Notes: generated by a model from the sequence alone, not told the origin. 8,122 bases of DNA from Lachnospiraceae bacterium (GCA_009774655.1 VSOD01000189.1:1-8122); one strand, 5' to 3'. Counted from the stretch's first letter, positions 1 to 5,701 are shown. Program-made: numbers and translations.

Positions 1-1160
1 TTTCGTTTCGGCGGGAACTGCCGCTTGCCCTGCTCGGAAGCGGTATGCCCGATCTGCAGAGCCGGGCAGGGAAGTTCGAGGTGCCGGAGACAGAGGGAGA
101 GTATGCCATCCTGCGGGGAACGGTGCCGGTGTCGGAGATGACGGGCTATCAGGCGCAGGTGCGCGCCTATTCCGGCGGAAAAGGCAGACTCTATACGGCA
201 TTAAAAGGATATGCGCCCTGCCATAACACGGAAGAAGTGATCGAAGCCATTGGCTACGAGGCGGAACATGACGTGGAGAATCCATGCGGATCTGTCTTCT
301 GTGCGCATGGGGCGGGTTTTGTGGTGCCCTGGGATCAGGTGGAAACGTATATGCATCTGGAAAGCGCGCTGACAGGCAGCAGCGGTGGCGCCGGAACGGG
401 TGACGGGGAGGCAGTGATGCCGGCTGCCGGATACGCGGTGCGGTATGGCAGCAGGAAAGCCGGCAGTGAAGCCGGTCCGGCGTCGGATGTGATCGGGCAG
501 GATGAGATCGACGAGATCATGACCCGCACCTATGGGACGAAAGAGCGGAAGAAACAGGGCTGGGCAAGGACCATACGGCCTTCCGGAACTGCGGGAAAGG
601 ACAGGAGTGGCGGCAGGGCAGACACCCGGTCCCAGGAAGAATACCTTCTGGTGGACGGGTATAATATTATTTTTGCATGGGATTCCTTAAAAGAGCTGGC
701 GCAGGTCAATCTGGACAGCGCCAGAGGCAGGCTGATGGATATTCTGAGCAACTATCAGGGTTACCGCAGGATGCATCTGATCCTGGTATTCGACGCTTAT
801 AAGGTAAAAGGAAATCCGGGCAGTACGGTCCGCTATCACAATATTGATGTGGTCTATACGAAAGAAGCGGAGACTGCCGATCAGTATATTGAAAAAGTGA
901 CACACGAAATCGGCCACAGACATCATGTAAGGGTAGCCACATCCGACGGACTTGAGCAGTTGATCATTATGGGCGCCGGGGCAGTCCGCGTCTCTGCCAG
1001 AGAGCTGCAGGAAGAAGTGATGGAAGCGGGAGAAGAGCTGCGGCAGATGTTCATCAGTCCGCAGGTACAGATGTCAGGAGGGAAGAACTATCTGTTGGAA
1101 GGCGCTTCCGAGGAGGTGACGGCTTATCTTGAACAGATGCGGGATAACGCTGCACATTGA
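1..1160 (+). CDS. TetM/EF-G-like translation GTPase, C-terminal part, fused to a YacP/Rae1-type NYN endonuclease (5' partial)
   Basis: The frame is open from base 3 with no stop, so the ATG at 45 is internal and the gene starts outside the window. Counting that ATG as codon 1, residues 15-56 align by eye with domain V of TetM-type ribosomal protection proteins, including the LKGY motif at 53-56. A conserved-looking block SVFCAHGAGFVVPW follows at 83-96. Residues 106-147 are a Gly/Ala/Ser-rich linker, then comes an acidic helix-like motif QDEIDEIM (152-159). Residues about 198-337 form a NYN/PIN-like nuclease domain of the YacP (Rae1) family: VDGYN with Asp204, LVFDAY with Asp250, EAETAD with Glu276 and Asp279, and TSDG with Asp301, the usual acidic metal-binding set. 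Bacillus Rae1 is a ribosome-dependent endonuclease that cuts mRNA in the A site. The GTPase domain itself is not visible. It should not be called a tetracycline-resistance gene on this evidence. Domain calls are firm; function is inferred. Confidence 0.88.
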   Translation, partial: SFRRELPLALLGSGMPDLQSRAGKFEVPETEGEYAILRGTVPVSEMTGYQAQVRAYSGGKGRLYTALKGYAPCHNTEEVIEAIGYEAEHDVENPCGSVFCAHGAGFVVPWDQVETYMHLESALTGSSGGAGTGDGEAVMPAAGYAVRYGSRKAGSEAGPASDVIGQDEIDEIMTRTYGTKERKKQGWARTIRPSGTAGKDRSGGRADTRSQEEYLLVDGYNIIFAWDSLKELAQVNLDSARGRLMDILSNYQGYRRMHLILVFDAYKVKGNPGSTVRYHNIDVVYTKEAETADQYIEKVTHEIGHRHHVRVATSDGLEQLIIMGAGAVRVSARELQEEVMEAGEELRQMFISPQVQMSGGKNYLLEGASEEVTAYLEQMRDNAAH

Positions 1161-1168
1161 CCTGCATC
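1136..1168 (+). other. Inverted repeat bracketing the stop codon of the GTPase-nuclease gene
   Basis: Bases 1136-1143 (GATGCGGG) can pair with 1161-1168 (CCTGCATC) through 8 bp with one G-U. The 17-base loop ends with the TGA stop at 1158-1160. No T tract follows, so it does not look like an intrinsic terminator. It may be chance or a 3'-end structure. Confidence 0.3.
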
Positions 1169-1395
1169 CTGCCAAAAGCCGTCCGGCCGGGAAAAGGAGC
1201 GCTGGTATTTTGGTATGGTTTATGATACGATTATTTTCGTTACATAATGCAGCTTTGGACAGTGGCTTTGCACCGCCGCAATGTGACGGGCTGCGCTGAA
1301 CGCATCCGCACAAATTTTTAACCTGAATGAAACTGTGCGGCGGAAGGCTGTTTTCAGGTAAGGACAGCCGGCGGCGGTTTGACAGCTGACGGACG

Positions 1396-1408
1396 GGAGG
1401 TTCCCTCC
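1396..1408 (+). promoter_or_regulatory. Shine-Dalgarno-masking hairpin before the mini-ORF
   Basis: GGAGG (1396-1400) is followed by TTC and then CCTCC (1404-1408), a perfect 5-bp stem with a three-base loop, placed directly before the ATG at 1409. The 5' arm is also the best ribosome binding site in the area, so folding would hide it. Whether it folds in the cell is unknown. Confidence 0.4.
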
Positions 1409-1420
1409 ATGGCAGATTGA
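1409..1420 (+). CDS. Three-codon mini-ORF (Met-Ala-Asp) before the helicase start
   Basis: GGGAGG (1395-1400) sits 8 bases before ATG GCA GAT TGA. The stop lies 7 bases before the helicase ATG at 1428, close enough for a terminating ribosome to reinitiate. The helicase start has no Shine-Dalgarno of its own. This may be a translational loading site rather than a peptide gene. A chance ATG is the alternative. Confidence 0.3.
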   Translation: MAD

Positions 1421-1427
1421 TTACAGA

Positions 1428-3536
1428 ATGGAAAAATACGATACTATGGGAAGAAGACACGCAAGACGAACGAAACAGAATGATCAGAGCAATTATCATG
1501 AGCAGAACGGGCACGGCGCCCAAAGTGAAACGGCGGCGCAGGCAGCAGAAGAAAAAGATTTAAGGCCGATGGACATTCCAGAGACTGTCTGGGCGGTCTA
1601 TCAGCAGACCTTTCTGGAGTTTGACGAAAAGGAACAAAGGCGGATCGTAAAAGGCTGCGAGAAGCAGATCGGACAGCTGGAGCGGCGCATCGCCCGCAAG
1701 AAAAGCCAGGAGAATCATCAGGTGCTGGCCGATATGAAGGAGCTGCACAAGAAGGCGGCAGCGATCGGTTACACGGTGGCAGTCAGGGAGACCAGGCTGT
1801 TAAAGAAGTACAAACACGCTCTGCGGATGCTGGCCAGACTGGATATTACCTTTTTGCACAGGATGGCGGCGGGCGCCAATCCGGAGGATATCATGCATAT
1901 GCCGAAGGCGGCACAGCTGCTGCGTTCCAGATCGCTCTACGAGATTTATAAAGAAGAATATATGCAGTACCTGGTGGGCCAGCGGATTGAGGAACTGATG
2001 GAAGCGGAGCCGGAGAAGCAGTATCCGGAGGCGAGGGGTATGACGCGTCATTTTATCCTGCATATCGGCCCCACAAACAGCGGTAAGACCCATCAGGCGC
2101 TGCAGCGGTTAAAACAGGCTTATCACGGCATTTACCTGGGGCCGCTGCGTCTGCTGGCGCTGGAGGTCTACGACAGGATGACGGCGGCGGGGATTCCCTG
2201 CAGCATGATTACCGGTGAGGAGGTGATCCGGACACCGGGCAGTTTCGTGCAGGCATCCACGGTGGAGATCATGGATATCCGGGAGATTTACGATATCGCC
2301 GTGATCGACGAGGCGCAGATGATGGCGGACGAGAACCGGGGCAGTTTCTGGACGAGAGCAATACTCGGTATCCGTGCGGAGGAGATTCACGTGTGCTGTT
2401 CCGGCACGGCAGAACAGCTCCTTGTAAAGATGATCAAACGGTGCGGCGATACTTATGAGACTGTCTATCATGAGCGCAATACCAGACTGGAATTTATACC
2501 GAAGCGTTTCGATATGAGTAAGGATGTGGAGCTGGGGGACGCTCTGATCGCTTTTTCCAAGAAAAATGTGCTGGCGATCGCGGCTACGCTGGAAGGACGG
2601 GGGATTAAGGCCAGCGTCATTTACGGCAACCTGCCGCCGCAGACGAGACGGGAGCAGGTACGCCTTTTTACAGAAGGCATCAATCAGGTGGTGGTGGCCA
2701 CGGACGCCATCGGTATGGGCATCAACCTGCCGATCCGCCGGGTGGTCTTTATGAATACGTCGAAGTTTGACGGCACGGACAAGCGGCGTCTGGAGGCGGA
2801 AGAGATCCGGCAGATCGCCGGGCGCGCGGGACGGTATGGTTACTATGATGTGGGCTATGTGCAGTCGGCGCTGGATGTGGAATATATCGGTAAGAAACTG
2901 GAGGAACCGCTGCAGCCATTGACAAAGGCGAGAACAGGATTTCCGGAAGTGCTTCTGGACATTGACATGGAGCTTGATGAGATCATAGAAGCCTGGGAAG
3001 GAACGAAGAATCTGGCGTTCTACGATAAGATCTCCATGACGGAGAGTGTCAAAAAATACCGGTATCTCAAGAACTACCGCAGGAAGCTGTCCTATATGGA
3101 AGACAGGAAGTTCGTACTGTCCCTGATCACCTGTCCCTTCGACGTGAAGGACAGGGAGGTGCTGCGTCTGTGGCTCTGGTACTGCGAGAAGCCGACGGAA
3201 GATCATAACTGTCCGATGCTGCCACAGGATTTCACGCTGGAAGGCCTGGAGTCTTACTACAAGCAGCTGGATCTGTATACGCAGTTTTCCGGCAGGATGA
3301 ACTGGGAAATTGATAGAGAAGAAGTGGCGGTCAACAGAGAGTGGGCGCAGTCCGTGATCGGAGAAATGCTGGAAGATGATAAAGGACAGTTCGAGAAGAA
3401 GTGCCGCGGCTGCGGCGTTGTGCTGCCCTGGGATTATGATTTCCCGATCTGCCAGGACTGTTATCACAGCGGCGTCAAAGATGACAGGGTACGGCGCTCC
3501 ATGCACAGGTATCCGCATGACAGGAACAGAAGGTAG
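1428..3536 (+). CDS. SUV3-like superfamily 2 RNA helicase with C-terminal zinc ribbon
   Basis: This 702-residue protein has SF2 helicase motifs in the SUV3 (SUPV3L1) form: motif I GPTNSGKT (214-221, Walker Lys220), motif Ia GPLRLLALE, motif II DEAQ (294-297), CSGTA as motif III, ATDAIGMGINLP (424-435) as motif V, and QIAGRAGR (462-469) as motif VI with its arginine fingers. Residues 1-210 are a charged, helical N-terminal region. The C-terminus carries a CX2C-X12-CX2C zinc ribbon (Cys659, 662, 675, 678). The family unwinds RNA with ATP; mitochondrial SUV3 feeds RNA to a 3'-5' exonuclease. Partner and substrate here are unknown. The start is uncertain: neither ATG 1428 nor the in-frame ATG 1446 has a clear Shine-Dalgarno, and the frame is open upstream only to about 1383. 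The spacing of 267 bp from the previous gene suggests its own transcript or a regulated leader. Confidence 0.9.
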   Translation: MEKYDTMGRRHARRTKQNDQSNYHEQNGHGAQSETAAQAAEEKDLRPMDIPETVWAVYQQTFLEFDEKEQRRIVKGCEKQIGQLERRIARKKSQENHQVLADMKELHKKAAAIGYTVAVRETRLLKKYKHALRMLARLDITFLHRMAAGANPEDIMHMPKAAQLLRSRSLYEIYKEEYMQYLVGQRIEELMEAEPEKQYPEARGMTRHFILHIGPTNSGKTHQALQRLKQAYHGIYLGPLRLLALEVYDRMTAAGIPCSMITGEEVIRTPGSFVQASTVEIMDIREIYDIAVIDEAQMMADENRGSFWTRAILGIRAEEIHVCCSGTAEQLLVKMIKRCGDTYETVYHERNTRLEFIPKRFDMSKDVELGDALIAFSKKNVLAIAATLEGRGIKASVIYGNLPPQTRREQVRLFTEGINQVVVATDAIGMGINLPIRRVVFMNTSKFDGTDKRRLEAEEIRQIAGRAGRYGYYDVGYVQSALDVEYIGKKLEEPLQPLTKARTGFPEVLLDIDMELDEIIEAWEGTKNLAFYDKISMTESVKKYRYLKNYRRKLSYMEDRKFVLSLITCPFDVKDREVLRLWLWYCEKPTEDHNCPMLPQDFTLEGLESYYKQLDLYTQFSGRMNWEIDREEVAVNREWAQSVIGEMLEDDKGQFEKKCRGCGVVLPWDYDFPICQDCYHSGVKDDRVRRSMHRYPHDRNRR

Positions 3537-3614
3537 AGCATAGGGCATATTTTGAATGGGGCTGACAGATTAAGAAGGTATGGCAGATCAGGGAGATATG
3601 GAAGGAGTATAAAT
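3537..3614 (+). other. Short spacer after the helicase gene
   Basis: No terminator with a T tract and no convincing -35/-10 pair is visible between the helicase stop and the mini-ORF. Transcription of the transferase gene may therefore read through from upstream. An ATG at 3580 opens a 10-codon ORF, but its AGAAGG lies only one base away, too close for initiation. Confidence 0.35.
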
Positions 3615-3662
3615 ATGCCAGGGCAAATACGAATTTCTAAAGAGAGTGACGATAAAGTATGA
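3615..3662 (+). CDS. 15-codon leader ORF overlapping the phosphopantetheinyl transferase start
   Basis: GAAGGAG (3601-3607) lies 7 bases before ATG 3615, an ideal ribosome binding site. The ORF encodes MPGQIRISKESDDKV and ends with TGA at 3660-3662, overlapping the next ATG (3659-3661) as ATGA, the classical arrangement for translational coupling. The downstream gene has only a weak AGAGAG about 13 bases before its start. The peptide is hydrophilic, with no run of a single amino acid that would suggest attenuation. I infer that its translation loads ribosomes onto the transferase gene. A remnant of a longer gene is the alternative. Confidence 0.5.
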   Translation: MPGQIRISKESDDKV

Positions 3663-4423
3663 TCTACACCTGTTATATTGATGTGACACAGTTTGAAAAC
3701 GAGACACTTTTCAGGGAAAAACTGAATCTTCTGTCACCCTGCAGACAGCGTAAGATCGCGCAGCTGAAACAGGAAAAGGACAGGCACAGGAGTCTGGGCG
3801 CGGGTCTTGCACTGGATCATGCGCTGGGGATTTACGGGAACGGACTCAGGGAGCGGGACATGGAGTATGTGTTTGGCGAATGGGGTAAGCCCTCTTTGCG
3901 GAATTATCCGGAGATTCATTTTTCCCTGTCCCATTCGGGCGCGTATGCCATGTGCAGTATAGGAGGCAGCCCGGTGGGCAATGATATTGAGTGGATCAGG
4001 CCGGGACGGCTTAAGGTGGCTGAGCGCTTTTTTACGGCGCAGGAGCTGGCGTTTTTGAATAGAGGTCAGGATAAGGGCAGGCAGAGTATCCGCACTGACG
4101 GCAGTGTCCGCCAGCCACAGAGCGGTCGCGACGAGGACGACGGGGAGCTATGGTATGAGGCGGAAGAGACCACGCAGCGGCTGTTCCGGATCTGGACGAT
4201 GAAGGAGAGCTTCCTGAAAGTGACGGGCAGGGGGATGTCGCTGCCGCTTAATGATTTCTCTGTTGTGGTGGAGGAAGCGAAGCAGGCGGTTTGTGTGCAG
4301 CAGTGCTTTGATGATGTGACTTATCAGATGAAAGAGTATGGAGATATTGCAGGATATCGGGCGGCGGTGTGCTGCCCGGCAGGGGAAGAGATCGCGGAGG
4401 GTATGCAGCAGGTGACGGTATGA
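3659..4423 (+). CDS. 4'-phosphopantetheinyl transferase, Sfp type
   Basis: The enzyme moves the phosphopantetheine arm of CoA onto a serine of carrier proteins, making holo-ACP or holo-PCP. The Sfp-family signature is complete: WGKP (75-78), HFSLSHS (87-93), GNDIE (107-111) with Mg ligands Asp109 and Glu111, FFTAQE (124-129), and WTMKESFLK (179-187) with Glu183. At 254 residues it is longer than Sfp (about 224); the excess is mostly a charged stretch at about 134-174, between FFTAQE and the WTMKES motif, which looks like a surface loop. No carrier protein, polyketide or peptide synthetase is in the window, so its substrate is open; it may be the cell's general activator of fatty-acid or secondary-metabolite carriers. 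Translation is probably coupled to the 15-codon ORF through ATGA. Confidence 0.92.
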   Translation: MIYTCYIDVTQFENETLFREKLNLLSPCRQRKIAQLKQEKDRHRSLGAGLALDHALGIYGNGLRERDMEYVFGEWGKPSLRNYPEIHFSLSHSGAYAMCSIGGSPVGNDIEWIRPGRLKVAERFFTAQELAFLNRGQDKGRQSIRTDGSVRQPQSGRDEDDGELWYEAEETTQRLFRIWTMKESFLKVTGRGMSLPLNDFSVVVEEAKQAVCVQQCFDDVTYQMKEYGDIAGYRAAVCCPAGEEIAEGMQQVTV

Positions 4424-4435
4424 TGCATACCTTCT
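4396..4435 (+). other. Stem-loop bracketing the stop codon of the transferase gene
   Basis: GGTATGCA (4400-4407) and TGCATACC (4424-4431) pair perfectly over 8 bp, extendable outward to 12 bp with two G-U pairs (4396 to 4435). The 16-base loop ends with the TGA stop at 4421-4423. There is no T tract after it, so it is a weak terminator candidate; an mRNA 3'-end stabiliser is possible. Confidence 0.4.
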
Positions 4436-4457
4436 ATTGCGTTTGCCGGGAAATCAT

Positions 4458-4470
4458 CCTGCTTTGCAGG
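4458..4470 (+). other. Small hairpin in the spacer before spoVAD
   Basis: CCTGC, TTT, GCAGG forms a 5-bp stem with a three-base loop, 30 bases before the sigma-G promoter. It has no T tract, so I do not call a terminator. Confidence 0.25.
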
Positions 4471-4499
4471 GAATGTTGCCAGTCTTAACTGCAGACAAG

Positions 4500-4529
4500 G
4501 TATAATCCCACAGAAAAATATCCATACTA
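4500..4529 (+). promoter_or_regulatory. Sigma-G (forespore) promoter for spoVAD
   Basis: GTATA (4500-4504) matches the -35 consensus GHATR and CATACTA (4523-4529) matches the -10 consensus CATNHTA, separated by 18 bases, the usual sigma-G spacing. Transcription would begin near 4536, about 65 bases before the gene. The overlapping TATAAT (4501-4506) mimics a sigma-A -10 but its best -35, TTGCCA (4476-4481), is 19 bases away. The forespore role of spoVAD supports the sigma-G reading. Confidence 0.72.
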
Positions 4530-4544
4530 TAGGTAACGACATTA

Positions 4545-4592
4545 GAAATTTCGTTTACGATATCTATAAAAATCGACCAAATTTCAAAGGAG
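4545..4592 (+). promoter_or_regulatory. 5' UTR inverted repeat and ribosome binding site of spoVAD
   Basis: GAAATTT (4545-4551) can pair with AAATTTC (4579-4585); the 3' arm ends directly before the strong Shine-Dalgarno AAAGGAG (4586-4592), which is 8 bases from ATG 4601. The stem is AT-only apart from one pair, so it is weak. The ribosome binding site fixes the start with confidence. Confidence 0.5.
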
Positions 4593-4600
4593 ATATTAAA

Positions 4601-5617
4601 ATGCTGGGAAAACAGAGTCTGCAGTTTATGAATAAACCGTACATCATCGGCAGCGGTTCCATTGTGGGAAGCAAGGAGGCGGCGGGGCCGATGGGACAGC
4701 TTTTTGATAAGATCGGTTATGATGACAAATTCGGGGCCGATACCTGGGAGGATGCGGAGAGCAGCCTGCAGAAGGAGGCGTTGGAGATTGCGCTTGGTAA
4801 GGCCGGCTTAAAGAAAGCGGATCTACAGCTTGTCTTTGCGGGGGATCTGCTGGGGCAGTCCATCGCCAGCAGTTTCGGCCTGTCCGGCTACCAGCTCCCC
4901 CATGTGGGGCTGTACGGAGCCTGTTCTACCTGCGGCCTGTCGCTTACTATGGGGAGTATGGCAGTGGCCGGCGGATTTGTGGAGAAGGCCGGGTGCATCA
5001 CATCCAGTCATTTTGCCAGTGCGGAGAAGGAGTTCCGGTTTCCGTTAGCCTACGGCAACCAGCGGCCGAAATCGGCTACCTGGACGGTGACGGGCAGCGG
5101 CGCATTCCTCCTTTCGGCGCAGCCGGGCAGTCGGGTGCGGGCAGTGGTCGAAGGCGCCACCATCGGTAAGATCGTGGATTATGGACTGAAGGATTCCATG
5201 AATATGGGGGCCTGTATGGCGCCGGCGGCGGCCGATACGATCAGGCAGCATCTGGCGGATTTCGGCAGGAAACCGGATCACTACGACAAGATCATCACCG
5301 GCGATCTGGGTACGGTGGGACAGCAGCTTCTTTTTGACCTTCTCTCGGAGGCGGGGATCGACATTACGAGGCAGCATATGGACTGCGGCATAGAAATCTA
5401 CGACAGTGAGAAGCAGGCCACTAACGCCGGCGGATCCGGCTGCGGTTGCAGTGCGGTCGTGCTGTCGGCCTATATTCTCAAGAAACTGGAGGAGGGTGTC
5501 TGGAAGCGGGTTCTCTTTATGCCGACCGGGGCGCTTTTGAGCAAGACAAGTTTTAACGAGGGGCAGAGCATTCCGGGAATCGCGCACGGGGTTGTGCTGG
5601 AGCATTACGAGGGATAA
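4601..5617 (+). CDS. spoVAD: Stage V sporulation protein AD
   Basis: SpoVAD is a thiolase-fold protein of the spore that binds dipicolinic acid (DPA) and works with SpoVAC and SpoVAE in moving DPA into the forespore. The 338 residues match the family's usual length and landmarks: GACSTCG around Cys108 and Cys111, AEKEFRFP followed by ATWTVTGSGA, the VTGDL-like ITGDLGT, NAGGSGCGCS (Cys281, Cys283) and the C-terminal FMPTGALLSKTSF then SIPGIAHGV. The start is supported by AAAGGAG 8 bases upstream and the promoter by a sigma-G match. Its usual partners spoVAC and spoVAE are absent on both sides: the gene is preceded by a phosphopantetheinyl transferase and followed by a MATE exporter. It is therefore either a relocated copy or a paralogue of one in a complete operon elsewhere. 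Confidence 0.95.
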   Translation: MLGKQSLQFMNKPYIIGSGSIVGSKEAAGPMGQLFDKIGYDDKFGADTWEDAESSLQKEALEIALGKAGLKKADLQLVFAGDLLGQSIASSFGLSGYQLPHVGLYGACSTCGLSLTMGSMAVAGGFVEKAGCITSSHFASAEKEFRFPLAYGNQRPKSATWTVTGSGAFLLSAQPGSRVRAVVEGATIGKIVDYGLKDSMNMGACMAPAAADTIRQHLADFGRKPDHYDKIITGDLGTVGQQLLFDLLSEAGIDITRQHMDCGIEIYDSEKQATNAGGSGCGCSAVVLSAYILKKLEEGVWKRVLFMPTGALLSKTSFNEGQSIPGIAHGVVLEHYEG

Positions 5618-5636
5618 GAAGGAAGCAGTAGAAAGC

Positions 5637-5692
5637 AGTCGAAATCAGAAACAATCAGTCGAAATCAGAGGCAATCAGAAGAGATCAGAAGG
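5637..5692 (+). repeat. Short tandem repeat, 20-bp unit, two good and one degenerate copy
   Basis: The unit AGTCGAAATCAGARRCAATC occurs at 5637-5656 and 5657-5676, differing at two positions. A degenerate third copy (AGAAGAGATCAGAAGG) follows at 5677-5692, and a partial one (AGTAGAAAGC) lies just before at 5627-5636. The tract is strongly purine-rich on this strand. The 20-bp period is close to two helical turns. Confidence 0.7.
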
Positions 5693-5701
5693 GCAGGACA
5701 C

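Larger units (their letters stand above)
1161..1427 (+). other. Non-coding, structured leader upstream of the SUV3-like helicase
   Basis: These 267 bases hold no convincing ORF beyond a three-codon one. They contain several possible RNA stems. A local hairpin pairs TGTG-CGG-TGCG (1282-1295) with CGCA-CCG-CACA (1301-1312) around the loop CTGAA. An outer arm CCGCCGCA (1273-1280) pairs perfectly with TGCGGCGG (1336-1343). ACCTGAA (1321-1327) pairs with TTCAGGT (1353-1359). GGCTGT (1346-1351) pairs with ACAGCC (1364-1369), extendable to 9 bp with wobbles. The last pairs overlap, so they are alternatives rather than one fold. I do not recognise a known riboswitch class, and no strong sigma-A promoter is visible; the best -10-like strings, near 1221-1226 and 1243-1248, lack good -35 partners. 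Confidence 0.4.

Noticed and set aside
45..47. ATG at 45 as the start of the first gene
   Set aside because: The frame stays open to the window edge, the ATG lies inside a TetM-like domain, and no Shine-Dalgarno precedes it.
1..363. Calling the first gene a tetracycline-resistance determinant
   Set aside because: Only the C-terminal domain is visible, its last segment differs from TetM, and it is fused to a nuclease; no mobile element is nearby.
1379..1384. TTGACA as a -35 element for the helicase
   Set aside because: No acceptable -10 lies 16-19 bases downstream; that stretch is the GGAGG/CCTCC hairpin.
2109..3548. A 479-codon open frame on the minus strand covering most of the helicase gene
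   Set aside because: It mirrors the codon structure of the helicase, its translation is rich in His, Arg, Leu and Gln with no recognisable domain, and the plus strand has an unmistakable SUV3-like protein.
3580..3612. A 10-codon ORF between the helicase and the transferase
   Set aside because: The AGAAGG before it is one base from the ATG, too close for initiation, and the ORF overlaps the ribosome binding site of the better mini-ORF at 3615.
4396..4450. Intrinsic terminator after the transferase gene
   Set aside because: The stem is good, but the following bases (ATTGCGTTTGCC) do not form a T tract.
5045..5605. A 186-codon minus-strand frame opposite spoVAD
   Set aside because: The opposite strand encodes conserved SpoVAD motifs throughout; the reverse frame has no ribosome binding site and no recognisable domain.
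5637..5692. CRISPR array
   Set aside because: The units are 20 bp and directly abutting with no unique spacers, and no cas gene is present.
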